Shown here piece by piece: positions 36,140-48,380 of a DNA stretch of 64,000 nt. Every line of letters starts with the position of its first letter. The stretch's first letter is position 1. Origin of the DNA: Chytridium lagenaria (taxonomy: Eukaryota > Chytridiomycota > Chytridiomycetes > Chytridiales > Chytridiaceae); contig JAHLKC010000001.1 in NCBI GenBank assembly GCA_025449115.1, positions 186,001 through 250,000 of the forward strand, written 5' to 3'. The notes under the pieces are model-generated. The model did no database searches and was not told the origin of the DNA. It worked only from the letters and a program-made list of their open reading frames with translations. A program made the translations under genes and the position numbers.

Positions 36140-36812
36140 ATGATCACCATCAGGCAGGCAACGGTTAGCTGCCCTCCTTGCTATAGAAGCTATACGTGCA
36201 ATTCTTACTTAATCGTCTACCAAAAATTAGGTCGAAGATTTGCTGTCAATGCAGAACTGTAATGTTACAAATCTGCCAGAGAACTACCAAATGAAGTACT
36301 ATATTTACCATGCCGTCTCATGGCCTCAGCTCTCTCAAGTGGCGGTCGACTCGAAAAACAGGATCGTGGGATACGTGCTGGCAAAGATGTAAAGAAATCG
36401 CTACTTGTTTCGAAGGAAATAAGGCTCTGATGAGATTTCACATATTAGGGAGGAGGAACCTGGAGAATCTCCCCACGGACACATCACTAGTTTATCAGTA
36501 ATGAGGAATTACAGGCGCCTTGGGATTGCAGAGAAGCTTATGAACCAAGCACGTGAGGAGGAATTCTTTGACATTTATTGAAATGGGATTTAGAACGGGC
36601 TATGGTCGAGTCATTTGGGGCCAAATACTGTTCTTTGCACGTACGAAAGAGCAACAGGGCAGCTCTTCAACTGTACCGCGATACCTTAAAGTTTAGGTAA
36701 TTATTCGCTACCCGCAACAGGTTTCTGACGCCATATATAGTGAGCAAGAGGTTGAGAGAAAGTATTATGCAGATGGCGAGGATGCAAGAAGATGGTCTTA
36801 CAGCTGCAGTAA
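36140..36812 (+). CDS. NAA10: N-terminal acetyltransferase A catalytic subunit
   Basis: GNAT-fold catalytic subunit of NatA; acetylates protein N-termini on the ribosome with NAA15. Exon 1 (36140-36163) gives MITIRQAT; exon 2 from 36231 continues [20 protein letters not shown] and [20 protein letters not shown]. After an intron, [20 protein letters not shown] carries the acetyl-CoA-binding R-R-x-x-G-x-A loop. Then come [20 protein letters not shown] and [20 protein letters not shown]. Two single-base losses: at about 36696 (expected KFK before the intron) and at about 36785, where the next frame gives KKMVLQLQ and TAA at 36810-36812. About 165 residues, short because the acidic tail of animal NAA10 is lacking. 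Confidence 0.93.
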
Positions 36813-36988
36813 ACTCTTCTGGATAATAGTAAACATAACTCATTGTACATTGAAAACAGATAAACAGAAAACAGATAAACATTGGTTTCGAAATCAAAGT
36901 CTCATCATCTCAATGTCCGAAGCTTGATTTCATATATTACATGGCAACTGCGCATTCAAAAATTTAACTTCATCAAACCAGCATCAAG

Positions 36989-37486
36989 ATGGCAACTCCA
37001 AAACCCCGGTATGATTGCATGGCAAGCCGTAGTCTAACTTTATAGATCTGAAATGACTGAAGAGGAGCTCAAAGCTTTGGAGGAACAGGAATTCCAGAGC
37101 GGACCACTCTCCGTGTTGACCAATCAGTGAAGAACAGCACGCAAATCTTAGTGAGCTGTCGCAACAACCGCAAGCTTCTTGCGAGGGTCAAGGCTTTGTA
37201 AGTTACTTAAAATTATATTACGGATTAAGATATTCCCAGCGACCGCCACTGCAATATGGTTCTAGAGAACGTCAAGGAGGTAACAAGCAGACCCTTTAAC
37301 TTGATTGTTCTAACGTTTATAGATGTGGACAGAGACTCCGAAAACTGGAAAGGGAAAGAAGAAGGCAAAGCCAATAAACAAGGATAGATTTATTAGCAAG
37401 ATGTTCTTGCGTGGCGATTCAGGTAGGGTATATCTTATATTTGTTTAACATATCAAGTCATCTTGGTTCTTCGCAACATTCAATAA
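36989..37486 (+). CDS. SMD2: small nuclear ribonucleoprotein Sm D2
   Basis: Core Sm-ring protein of spliceosomal U snRNPs. Exon 1 (36989-37008) encodes MATPKPR; a 37-nt intron leads to 37046 ([20 protein letters not shown]). Sm1 motif: [19 protein letters not shown], then [13 protein letters not shown] over an intron, [20 protein letters not shown], and Sm2 [13 protein letters not shown] joined over a last intron to VILVLRNIQ with TAA at 37484-37486. One T is lost at about 37129 (expected LTNSVKNSTQ). Ends 31 bp from the stop of GPI2. Confidence 0.95.
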
Positions 37487-37517
37487 GCGAAAAAGTCCGC
37501 TGCCGTCGCAGCAAGCG

Positions 37518-38718
37518 TTAATTTAAAATTGGATGTGGGGCATTGTCGTCATTCGTTCCCAATATGGGAAACGCTTCATCCCAGGGGCCACGAATTTCAC
37601 TATGCAACATCAGCAGGGAGTAAAAGGCAAGCAAAGATCAGCACCCACTTTTTGTACTTCTGCACAACTACCAGCCAATATGGGCAAATAAATGTGATAA
37701 ATAGTACGGCGAATATGTAGGAAAGCACCGCGGTCAACGAATACCTCCACAATAAACAGTAGGAGGAACAAAGACTATGAGAGATAATGGTATCTGTGCC
37801 CATACAGACTGAACCTGCTGCTTATTAGAACACCTTTCGTAAAAATATCCTCAACTTGCGCAAGCCTGCGTAGCAAAGGAAACAAGGCGAAAGTTTCAAC
37901 GGCAAATGTCAAAAGGCTGAACACGGCGATGTTTGACGGTAAACGCGAGGCCAGTAAAACAGATGAAAATATTGCCGCATTCACAGAGAAAGCGACTCGG
38001 GAAAGCTGAAATATAGTTCTTGTTAAGTACACCATAATATTTCCTTTTATAGAGGAGAAATTAAAACAACAACCAAAAACAAGTACGAAAACGGAAATTA
38101 CAACAGTTGATCTGACAAAATGCTGAAAGATACGTAATAAAGAAGCATATTGAAAATGGTGCAAACCCTATTTGAAGCTTTACAATGGTTCCATAATCAT
38201 GAAAAAGAAGGTTGGCAAGAAGCAACACCACACTGAGCGCCCAAATCGTGTCATTGCTGGTATCCTTTGTCAATGTACGTAATAATGGCGTAAGTCCTGA
38301 AAGAATAGTCATAAATAGTGCAGTACTCTTGCAAGTTCGCCACACATCCATCAGAGTCTGCTTGATCTAAGCTTATGCAAGCAATGTAAAAAACCTGTGA
38401 AAAAAGCCCACATCAAAATCCCGTGCTTCCAAAAACAGCATTGCACAGAAGAAGGCTTTTTGACGATAAGCTTCCATCCATAAGCATTATGAAAATAGCT
38501 GCAAATGAGCAAGTACTGGCCAGATGCTGCGATACTCCATCGACTGCCTCACAACATCCAATAGCGAAAGCTCACGACATTTACTGAGCATGGAAAGTTA
38601 ACGAAAATGCAGCAGTAGCTTTGAATATACTACCGTTGCTCTTGAGCTCCTCCAAATCTGGTCCAACGTAATTATCTTCAAATGGCTGACGAATGTAAAG
38701 CTTTTTCTTGAATCTCAT
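37518..38718 (-). CDS. GPI2: GPI-anchor synthesis subunit PIG-C/Gpi2
   Basis: Membrane subunit of the UDP-GlcNAc:phosphatidylinositol transferase, first step of GPI anchor synthesis in the ER. Starts MRFKKKLYIRQPFEDNYVGP at 38718, as in the PIG-C family. Then LDVVRQSMEYRSIWPVL, a hydrophobic series, GLTPLLRTLTKDTSNDTIWA, NLLFHDYG, IFSSVLLASRLPSNIAVF and SLLTFAVETFALFPLLRRL. An 8-helix protein is expected. A last intron, with donor GTGGGT after QKYKN and acceptor GCATAG near 37601, adds EIRGPWDEAFPIL, a family-conserved ending, and a stop at 37518. Frame breaks near 38570-38620, 38345 and elsewhere in the N-terminal half. Its start lies 47 bp from that of the SPAG1-like gene. Confidence 0.87.
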
Positions 38719-38765
38719 TGGAATGTTGTAACCACCATCTTGTTTTGTTTTGTTTTGGTGAAATC
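38719..38765. promoter_or_regulatory. 47-bp divergent promoter GPI2 / SPAG1-like
   Basis: Whole space between two opposed start codons. Contains TTGTTTTGTTTTGTTTTGG. Transcription of both genes must begin here or inside the neighbouring coding exon. Confidence 0.5.
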
Positions 38766-40176
38766 ATGGCTGACATTGCAAACTTCTCCAAAGTGTTGGG
38801 TGTTGCCGAGAAAGACGATATAAAGTTTGAGTACGATGTGAGCGACTTGGACTACTCTTTCCTAAAGACTTGCGTTGATATACCTCATCTAAAAAGCCTT
38901 TTGAGAGTTTTGCGGTATGAGCTCGAATAGCACAATGTTTTAACAGAACAAACAATAGATCAGGAAAAGAAGGATACTACCCCGACTTGGAAAGATCTTT
39001 CGAGAAAAAGATTGCTGAATTGCAAGGGGACGCCAATTATTCCACGTATTTTAATCGTATCGAACGTCTTTAATTCTTAGGTTGGAGGAAAAGTTTCGTA
39101 CGAGCTAGTCTCCATGCTCAAGGCGGAATTTGACGATTGGGAGAAAGCTATCAAGACTTCTGACGATCGATTGCTTAAAACAAAAACAACGAACCAGATT
39201 AAGAGAAGGCCTCCTGTGAGAGTTTTCAAGAACGAGGTAAGAGCATCGTCATTTCGTTACAGAAATACTGATTCTGACCAGGACTGCATAACATATATGG
39301 AAGACGAGTCTAATCAATCTGACGCCGACACTTTATGGAACGAAAGCAGTGCCGAATTAGGTACATAATTCTAAGATTCTAAGCGGCCATGCTCCGTGTA
39401 ACAATTCAGCTGAATATCAGAATTGAATCTAGATGCAGAAGAGGAGAGATTGTTTTTAGCGGAGGCAGAGCGTATTAAAGGCAACGAATGCTTACGTGTT
39501 GGCGAGACTAGAGAGGCAGTTGAGTACAACTTACTTATAGCTGAGATAAATTTATGGAAATCTTTAGGCCGACTTTTATACACGTAGTTTAAATCTGGTT
39601 GAACGTGCCAATCTGTACACAAACCGAGCTTTAACGTACATTAAACTCGGCGATTGGAAGAGCGCAGAAGCCGATGCCACAAGTGGAACCTTTTAGTAAT
39701 TTAAAACTCACCTTTTTAGGAGCCCTTGAGTTTAGTGATGAACGTCTTTATTTTAAGGCCTTACAGCGTCGCGGCATTGCTCGATTTCACATGAAGCGCA
39801 ATGAGGAGGCCAAAGCTGATTTGCAAGCTTCTCTTGATCTTGACCCATTGAATCAGAAAACTAAGTTCTATATGGAAAAGGTTGAAAGGCTCTTGTCAAG
39901 TCTCAAGCAAAACAGGCGTTGCCAAGAGTTACAGGGTTGATAGCCCTTGGAGATGATACAAAAATCACGGAGATAATGGAAGTTGCTGAAGAGGAGAATA
40001 TGTTAAAAGGAAAGCGCCTAGTGGTAGAAGATGTGGACACTGAAGACGATGATGACGAGGAGATGGGAGAGACTCAGAGGGGGGAAAGCCAGTTTACTGA
40101 AGAAATTCGTGGGGTAGCATCAAAGGCAACACGGCTAAAAGTTGTAGATGCTGATAGTGATGATGAAGATGAATAA
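38766..40176 (+). CDS. SPAG1: SPAG1-like TPR co-chaperone (dynein arm assembly)
   Basis: Starts MADIANFSKVLGVAEKDD. The N-terminal domain matches SPAG1: DLDYSFLKTCVDIPHLKSLL, then over an intron VLRSGKEGYYPDLERSFEKK; the human protein has the same VLRSGxEGYYPxL block. DDWEKAIK and a charged linker follow at about 39130. A TPR region is split over short introns (ERIKGNECLRVGETREAVEY, RANLYTNRALTYIKLGDWKS, LYFKALQRRGIARFHMKRNE, DLQASLDLDPLNQKTKFYME). The acidic C-terminus KRLVVEDVDTEDDDDEE resembles the segment after the first TPR block of human SPAG1. SPAG1 works with HSP90 and R2TP to assemble axonemal dynein arms in the cytoplasm, so this implies a motile flagellum. It is shorter than human SPAG1, with one TPR block only. 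Confidence 0.8.
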
Positions 40177-40223
40177 AATATGTGTACCTATATAATCATC
40201 ACGGCTAATGAATGCAACTTTTA

Positions 40224-43200
40224 TTACTTGTTTCTGACATTAACAAGATGCTGAACGCTCGGGTACTGTACATAAGAACTCGACGATGATTCAGGTTTAG
40301 AGAAGATAGTTTTGATAGAGGAATTCTCATCATTTTCCAGAACAACAATACTAAGTTTCCATCTGTTGAGGTCGAAGGTTCCACTTCGCGTAAAGTTTGC
40401 AAAAAACTTTAGTTCACGTTGCTCACCGGGCTCGAGAACACCGTGAGCTTGAACAGGACCGCTCCAAAAGTAGTCCAAAAACATATCCTCTCTAATTTCG
40501 AATGTGAACACAATGTAAGAGAAACAAACTTAACTGTGTCGACTTCAGGTCAGGAGACTGCATCTCTAAAAAGTAAGAAACAACATTATTCCATGAAGTG
40601 TTATGTAGCTTAGACGTGATGCATATTTGAAGCATTCTAATGACTGTTAGACGTATTGCTGACATATCCCATACCCTTTGTTAAAGTCGTGCACAAAATA
40701 ATCCAGCGAGGAGAGCAAAAATCGAACAGGGCTGACATCTTTCTGCTTTGGTCGTAAAAGGCTATTCAGGAGCTCTTTCTTCTCCCTTAACGTGGCTGCA
40801 TAAAGCGATTTTTGATTGGCGAGAATTGCATTTGCACTCTTCGCAAATCTTGTATGAAGCTGCAAAGGAGACTGGAGGCCCAAATTGATACCAATAATGT
40901 AATGATGGCCTAATCGGGATGTTGCATTTCCAGATGCAGGTGCTTCCCAAAAAAGAGCAATATCAACATCGTCCGTAAAGTAAAGAGTGAAAAGGGATTT
41001 AAGCTTTTCCGGAGAAATCCCCGGGTACTGACTCGAAAGGGCATGCCTACGCCATTGCACTCTTGAATTTAACGACAAAGTCTTCAATGTAGAAGATCTG
41101 CAATCAATAGCACCACCATCCTTTACATCATGCTGTTAGTGTCTAAAACAACCCTGTAAAGGCCTACCAAAGAAACGCTTGACGCTTGCAACGCAATGGT
41201 ATTTGGATTAAACTCAACCCCTTCATTGCCATATATAAATGATTTGATGGCGCTAGTGATGGTCTTTTCCGAGGCATAATCAGAATCACTTGCAGACACT
41301 CTCTTAAATCGGAAATATGCAAATGCTGTCTGCTTTCCAGCCAAGAACTCCGTTTGGTAGTCTGAAGAACTTGAAGAAACGTTAAAATCCACTTCAAATA
41401 AATAGGAAACGGTGTGCGAATTCAAAAAAAAACAAACTAACCTTCCGTTCATAGCAGTGATACGCCATGCTGATCCGATTGCCGATATCTGCCGCAACTT
41501 TATCGGTGACGATTGCTGCAAGTTCTCGATTTCCACGCCAAGAATAAATTCATCTAACGCTCTAGTGCTAGGCCTTGTAAAAGCATTTATGCGAAGTGAA
41601 GGAAACACTTGCAGTGTCAAGGTATACTGAAGCTTCCTATATGAAATCTGATCATTTTCGTCCTAATAATACATTCAGTATTTTCAGGCTGTATAGCAAC
41701 TTACCTCTGATTTGTACAAAAACAAAAAACGAAAGATATGCTTTCCTATTCTATCTCCTCTAACCCAAATAGGTATTATGGTTGTCATTCCAGCTTGGAG
41801 AAGTTCCTCCCCACCCCCTGATGTGGTATCAGGAAGCTTTATCATATTAACACTCGAGTTGAATATTGCGTTAGGCAATGATGCCATTGTCGCTACGGTA
41901 TCCACGGACCGTCCAATTTTTCTAGGAACAGATGGGAAGAATTGGTTAATCAAGAGAGAACACCAACAACAATTCCTGTTCCTACCATATGTCGAATGGT
42001 CAATCTGATCAGGCGTCCCAATACTGAAGAAGGATGGGTGGCTCATTTTTACCATCAACTTCTTCAATCCTCGGTTGCCCTTATTATTAATTTCTAAAAC
42101 GGTTCTTTCGACTTGACCGGACAACAAAGTCTCGGGAAATGAATGGAAGACGACATCGAGTATAGGCAGAGGCGCAGTTTATGATAAGATTGAGAGATTT
42201 GTCAACAGCGTAGGTAGGATTCATCCTATCCTCCTTAGTTGAATTTAACCTTGGGCCGCGTTTTTTCCAGATTGACTGAATTTGGAACGGTTCCAAAAAG
42301 CATGTAACGTAGTCCCTTGACTCTGATCTCGCCCTCTTTTTTAGGAAAAACCTTGAGTTGGACCTTTTGGAAGTAATTGTTTAAGCTTATCTAGACGGTG
42401 CTCAATTAACTTACGATGCGTCTTTCCAATGGATCTAATGATACAGTGGTTAGACATTCCATATCAAAATTCTCGAAAACCAAGCGGTCTACATCTATAG
42501 ATGTCTGAATTACACTCGAAGACATGATGTCATTTTCGTAAAACTCCGCATATAGCGAAAGATCGGAAAGTTGAAGAGTAACTTGAAGTGGATTTTCCAT
42601 CTCAAACTCCACAAACACAGGTTCTATATTCAAGTTAAAGCTGGGAATGCGAATTGTTTTTACCTCCGACGGCGCAAATGCTCTTTCCACCATCTTTGGA
42701 GTTCTTAACCGCCCTCGGTGGAGGCTTTGGTCCTCCAGCGTTAGAAAACATCTCATCGACCAAATCCTTCTCCATAGAATCCCAAACTTCATCTTCGACA
42801 GCGACATGTATAGGTCGTCTGGACTCCAACAATGACACACGGATGGATGACTCTTTGATTAACGGTATCGGAAGGGAAAGTACATCGTCTAAAGCAGAAC
42901 CTGAACCCGATAACGCACACTCCTTAAAGTATTGGGTTAAAAAAAAAAGGCTGACTCAAACCTTATAGACACCCAGGAATTCGTTTATGTATGCTTGTTG
43001 AATATGAGCAGGTTGTTGACTAGAATGCAAAAGGCTAGAAAAGTAGGAAATAGCATCCGCGGGCTTCTCGAGATTTGAAGACAACTTCCCTAAAGAGTAC
43101 TGAATGTGGTCCTCGATAAGTGTCCACTTCTTATCCTTATAAAGCTCAAAGGCTCCATTGTAGCAGCGGAAGGCATGTGCAGGCTTGTGGGAGTACAGAA

Positions 43201-45164
43201 AAACTGGGATTAAAAATGTTGTTTCAATCATGAGATAGAAATGAAGCCCACCTGTGAAGACTTATTAAATCGATATGACGCTAGTATAATGTAAAAAGCA
43301 TATTTCCGCAACATAGATGGTGAAGACTTCGCAAAACAAAAAGCAGCTTGCTCAAGTAGAAGCGCACTTCTCAAATCAGAATCCTAGTAAAAGTTGTAGG
43401 TAAGAAACAGAGACTACAAACACATACATCCCAATCATCCGAAGTAGTATGTTTGGAGCATCCCGGTGCTGATTTCGATGTTTAAATATTTCGTAGACAA
43501 ACATCGTCAAACGGGTTGCGAGAACAGGCGAATTAACGTCTAAGTAGTGCCCAATTGCACTTTCCAAATAGGTGTCCAGACTGCCTCTTATATTTGATTC
43601 GCTCATTACCAAGCACAATGCAAGCATCTCCTTTAATGAACGTTAAAATAAACAAGAATATATAAAGATTGTGAGGTACGAGGAAAAGAAACTATACATG
43701 GCAGACATACTTGGCTTCCAGCATAATACTTCAGAGCTCTGTCGTTTCCTTGGAATTCCTTCCTGACGATCTCATAAGTAGAATAAGCTGACTTATAATC
43801 CCTTAGCATGAACGAATAGTCTGCCAATTTCCGCATAATAAGCTCCGGAGAGTTATGGGATATCTACAAGGTCAGATTTTTGTCAATAAAAAGCTTACAA
43901 GGCTGATGCTTGTTCGGTTGCCGACGTCGGACTCGCAGCTGGTTGATTCCCAAACAGATACCGTTTAAACAATCTTCCGGTAAAGCCACGGCGTGGATTG
44001 GCAACCTAACTGTTTTAAGTGTGCCAAGAATAGTTAAATTACCTGCTCATTCCAATGTTGAACATTTCGTTCCATGTGAGGAAGAATAGACCGCACCAAA
44101 AACTCCCGAATAAACTGGTCAACGGCTTTAACATCTGAATTTGTCATCTTGGTCCCTCTAACGGTATTGTTTTGGGGCACTGACGGAGCTCCGGCTTACA
44201 AAGTCAGCACATATGAAATGAAGATTCGACGATACATTGTAATAGCCTCTGCTCATGTAAGTAAGAGGACCAAATATCCGGACAACGTTCCTTGGGAGCG
44301 TCCGAGTCAGTAACAGAGTTGATTGACAGGAAGTGGCACCCGAGTCCAAACTTCTTTTTCATTTGATTGTAGAGGATTTCGGAACTATCGTCATCAGAGT
44401 CCGATTGACAGGAAGGCAAGTCTTACTCAATCGGTCCCGATTTTGCGACATCATGTATAAGAAGGTAATGTTTTAGCGGGATCTGGGCATCAATGATCCC
44501 TTTTTGGAACGCCTGTGGTAGACTGGCTGGCTCTTCGGGGTACAATCTCGATAATGCCTCTACCGGATCGGGATTCGCAGTTGACGAAATAAGAAGACCT
44601 TCATAAAATAAATTAGCGTTATAAATGGCATCAATTACTTACATGCCACTGGATGATTAAATGTTTCATGCTCAGTCGCTCCAATATATTTACAGACGTA
44701 ATTTCGATATTCCGTAAACCATGGTGAAAGCTCTTCAATTGATGCTAAATATATGGTTAAGCGTTTGCTTTTTCAAGCGCGTCAACCTTCCCGCAAAGAT
44801 TCTTCATCAAAGAGCAGTTTTTGCTTTGGGGTGGACTCTTTCATCGCTTCCAACAGCACTCGTCTGAGATCATCTGTTTCTATCCCCTCCAACGCATTGA
44901 AATCCGCAAATCGTAAAGCAAAGTTGTCCACAGACGACGATTGACCCTGTCCATCCCTTACATGCACTAGTTCCTACAGTCAACTTGTGCTAGAATATGG
45001 CCTGATAAACCTTTTCCTTCGATCCGAAAGCCAAATGGAGTGAAAAATTCCACAGCACTATTCAGCCCATTCGCACTCACAACGTCTCCGACATCATCCG
45101 ACGTAAGGACGGCGACGCATGGGGATAAGCAGTTTACAACAAAGCCTTTGCCCCGGTCCTGCAT
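40224..45164 (-). CDS. TRS85: TRAPPIII subunit TRS85/TRAPPC8
   Basis: Subunit of the TRAPPIII tethering complex that activates Rab1/Ypt1 in autophagy and secretion. Starts MQDRGKGFVVNCLSPCVAVL, matching the family N-terminal block, then VDNFALRFADFNALEGI. Later come the helical repeat region (MRKLADYSFMLRDYKSAYST, SAIGHYLDVNSPVLATRL, HAFRCYNGAFELYKDKKWTL) and the C-terminal beta domains (EPVFVEFEMENPLQVTLQLS, VERTVLEINNKGNRGLKKLM, LFWEAPASGNATSRLGHHY). The last block ends VQHLVNVRNK at 40224. About 1300-1400 residues cut by many 35-60 nt introns; several frame breaks prevent a complete exon list. Stops 47 bp from the SPAG1-like stop; starts 64 bp from EXO1. Confidence 0.8.
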
Positions 45165-45228
45165 TATCCCTGTACTAGATCCGCTAATTTCGACAATTTG
45201 TGTGTGCAACGTTTAGTCTCGGACAGTG
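45165..45228. promoter_or_regulatory. 64-bp divergent promoter TRS85 / EXO1
   Basis: Entire interval between the two opposed start codons if the ATG at 45164 is the TRS85 start. No element recognised. Confidence 0.45.
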
Positions 45229-47605
45229 ATGGGTGTCTCAGGCCTTCTTCCATTCCTTGCTCCCATCGCTAAGTCGGTACACTTGAAAAACTACAGCGGT
45301 CAGCACTATACAAGGTTATTAATCAATACTAAATGGACCAGGATGTGTATTTGCTGTTGATACATATGTCTGGCTGCACCGAGGTGCATTTTCTTGCGCG
45401 TTTGATCTTTGCACGGGGAAGCCGACCAAAGGGTGAGTGTGGACAATTAAGCCTCTTACGAATCAAACGAACAGATACATATCCTATTGCATGAAAAACG
45501 TCAATCTCTTAAGAAAGTACGGAGTTGAGCCATACATGGTTTTTGATGGAGGTTTGTTATGTTGCCTACTAGATCGAATGCTGATATATTAAAAAAGGTG
45601 TTCTCCCAATGAAGGCATGCACAGAGAAGGACCGTAAAAGGCATTACGATATGCTTGCATGTTCTAACATGTTAACAGGAGGAGGAAAGATTTGATGGAA
45701 GAAGGTCGAAGGGAATTAGAGCGTGGGAATAAAGTCCGGGCGACCGAATTATTTCAACAATGCGTAGACGTCACGCCTGCAATGGCCTACGAGCTAATAA
45801 AGGTATTTCTATAATTTATTATGTCTTAGCAATATAGGTGCTACAGAGAGAGGGTGTACAGTATGTTGTTGCTCCCTATGAAGCGGATGCACAACTTGCG
45901 TACCTTGAGAAAATGAAGAAAGTATCAGCGGTGTTGACAGAAGACTCGGATCTTCTTGTATTTGGCTGCCAAAAGGTGAGTAGAAAAGAGCCGAGCAAAT
46001 TACAAATGCTCAACAGGTGATTGTGAAGCTAGATGCCAACGGGAATGCTACCGAGATTAGATCTTGCGACTTTGGAAAGGTCCCAACGTTTAAGCAAGGC
46101 TGGAGCCTGAGAGAGTTTCGCCATGCCTGTATCCTATCGGGTTGTGATTATCTTCCTTCTCTTAAAGGAGTTGGTCTTAAAAAGGCGTTTTCTGCTATTT
46201 CGGAGTACAAGTCTGGAGAGAAGGTGGGTTCTGCTTTTAATCGATTTCTTATGCTGGCAGGTTATCAGAAATTGGAAGAAATGGGGCAAGGTTATAAACG
46301 CTCCACGGGTTCCACCTGGATATGAAGAGGAGTTTCGAAAGGCTGACATGACATTTCTTCACCAACGTGTTTTCGATCCGGATCTTGGAAAGCTCGTTTT
46401 CCTCAACCCTCTACCTCCAGAGTTAAATTCTATCGACGAATATGATTATCTTGGACCGTAAGTAAGGTTTATTAAATTGTGCTGACATTTTTCAAAGGGA
46501 TTTAGAGCCTAAAGTCGCAAGGCTTGTTGCATGTGGGGAAATGGACCCTGCTTTAAAAATAAGCTTCAACTGTGACGATTATCTCGCAAAAGTTGAGGAG
46601 GCATCCGTACGACTCACAAAGGAAGCTGATATTTTGCAAGGTTTGTTTGTTTATATCTTTTTAAAAATACACCGCTAATTACCTCACAGAACGTACAAAT
46701 GTAATCTTATCGAATCCTTCCAAGATTACCTTATCGAGTATGCGGCCGAACGACGCACCGTCGCTACAGCATGTTGTCATCTCATCAAACACTTCAGATT
46801 ATGCTCCCTCAGTGAGCGTCAAAACGATCGTCGGGGTGAGCATCTAAACGACACACCATCGCTGCGTTCGGATTCTCCATCAAACTTTTCAAAATCAACT
46901 CCATTAAGGGAACGTTTGAAAATTACACCATCGCTTCAACGAGTGGATTCGGGGTATGAAACACCCAGTACGAGCCGCTTTTTTCCAAAAGCGAGAAAAG
47001 AGGACTATTGAGATAGATGTGTCGCAGAAAAAAGAGGACACCACCCCGCGCAAGAAGCAACATATCGATTGTAATGGGAATAAAGGGATATCCTTACTTG
47101 GATCCTTTTCATACGAAGATTCGGTTCGAGGTTTGGCTACTACTTTTGGTTGTTTTAAGATCATATAGATACATACTTTGATCGCCTTTTTCTGGCACAT
47201 ACAGAAAGCGACTTAGGCGGAAGAAGATCTATAAAACCAATTGGTACTGAAATTTCGTTGGTCATGGGTTTTAGCGCTTCTACAGGAGTTCAACACGATC
47301 CAATTGTTAATAAGGAAACATAAAGGATGCCTCAAAAAGCATCGCAGAAAAGCACGCGCCTACATTATCGGCACGTTTCTCGTCCACACACAGACTTTTT
47401 TAACACACCGGCACTTTCGTGTTTCAATAAAATGAACAATTTATTTATTCTATCAATGAGTGAAATAATGCGGAAACTGGGCGGTTTTGAACGACGCGTT
47501 CCATTCATCGGTTGTGCCAGATCCAGTTACGAAGATTTGAAAAGACCTCACTGCGAAGATTATCAGAATAGAACTATTGGAGATACACTTAACCTGTCAT
47601 TGTAA
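45229..47605 (+). CDS. EXO1: exonuclease 1 (XPG/FEN family)
   Basis: 5'-3' exonuclease and flap endonuclease of mismatch repair and DNA-end resection. Exon 1 starts [20 protein letters not shown]; the next reads [20 protein letters not shown] with the first metal-binding Asp. Then [12 protein letters not shown], the I-domain [33 protein letters not shown], and the helix-hairpin region [20 protein letters not shown]. Next are [20 protein letters not shown] and [20 protein letters not shown]. The C-terminal 300 residues (46690-47605) are Ser-rich with repeated NDxPSL-like segments and low conservation, as usual. Frame slips occur at about 45350 and 45660. The 3' end overlaps the PXMP4-like gene by about 43 bp. 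Confidence 0.9.
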
Positions 47606-48380
47606 AGGTACTGCATAGACGCCTGCAGAGATCCTGCAGAACATCCCTTTCCTTCCTAAACAGCCACATGACGATACCTACACGAGTTAGCTCAGAAAAA
47701 ATTCAATAACGCACCCCAAACAACGGCTGCAAATACAGGGAAGTATGCGGCGGTTGTGGAATCACACCCTTCTTAACTGTGAGCTTAGCAAGACCCATCA
47801 TAATGCGCGAGAATAAATACAGAACAATCTATAAGAGATTAGTTGCAGTGAATCTTTCGTCACCAAACCTGCTGGTTGATGTTGTTATCCTTGCCAAAAT
47901 GATGTAGCCTCCAACCACACCCGCAACAAAGGCGTCAGCTTCGTCCTCCTTGCCCTTGAGATGGCGAAGAAGAGCCATCAAAGATTTGTAGATAGTTACG
48001 AAAAGGCGAGGTTCCGACTATGCTGGTATGTCGCCTTGAAGATAAATCGGAACTTTTCCTGAAGCCTTTGATCATAAGTTTGCAGAAAGCGGTGGTGAGG
48101 TATGTTGTTTTTAAAAGAAAAGGTGGGGGGCGTGAATGAAAGGCGGAAAGAGGGAAGTGTAATATATAGTAAGAAAGAAACAAAGGCTTGATAGGAATAA
48201 ATAAACATGAGGACGAGGCATGATCGTTTCTTACGTTCCGCTGCGGAAAAGGAAGGTCATGACTAGGGCATGTGGGAACCTGATCTTTGCGCCGTACACA
48301 GCACCATTGCGGAATCCCTTGATGATGGCAAAGAGATCGTGGTACTTTTCTGATGTAAGGATCTGGTTGAAAGCGTCCAT
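47563..48380 (-). CDS. PXMP4: peroxisomal membrane protein PXMP4/PMP24-like
   Basis: Tim17-superfamily peroxisomal membrane protein. Starts MDAFNQILTSEKYHDLFAII, then KGFRNGAVYGAKIRFPHALV and MTFLFRSGT, nearly identical in pattern to animal PXMP4. An intron of about 170 nt leads to LQEKFRFIFKATYQHSRNLA. After a lost T near 48005 it continues VTIYKSLMALLRHLKGKEDE, VAGVVGGYII, then with another lost T FGKDNNINQQ at about 47880. The next exon gives IVLYLFSRIMMGLAKLTVKK and later [12 protein letters not shown] near the C-terminus. Stop placed at 47563-47565, inside the EXO1 3' coding end on the other strand. Four hydrophobic segments expected. Confidence 0.87.
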
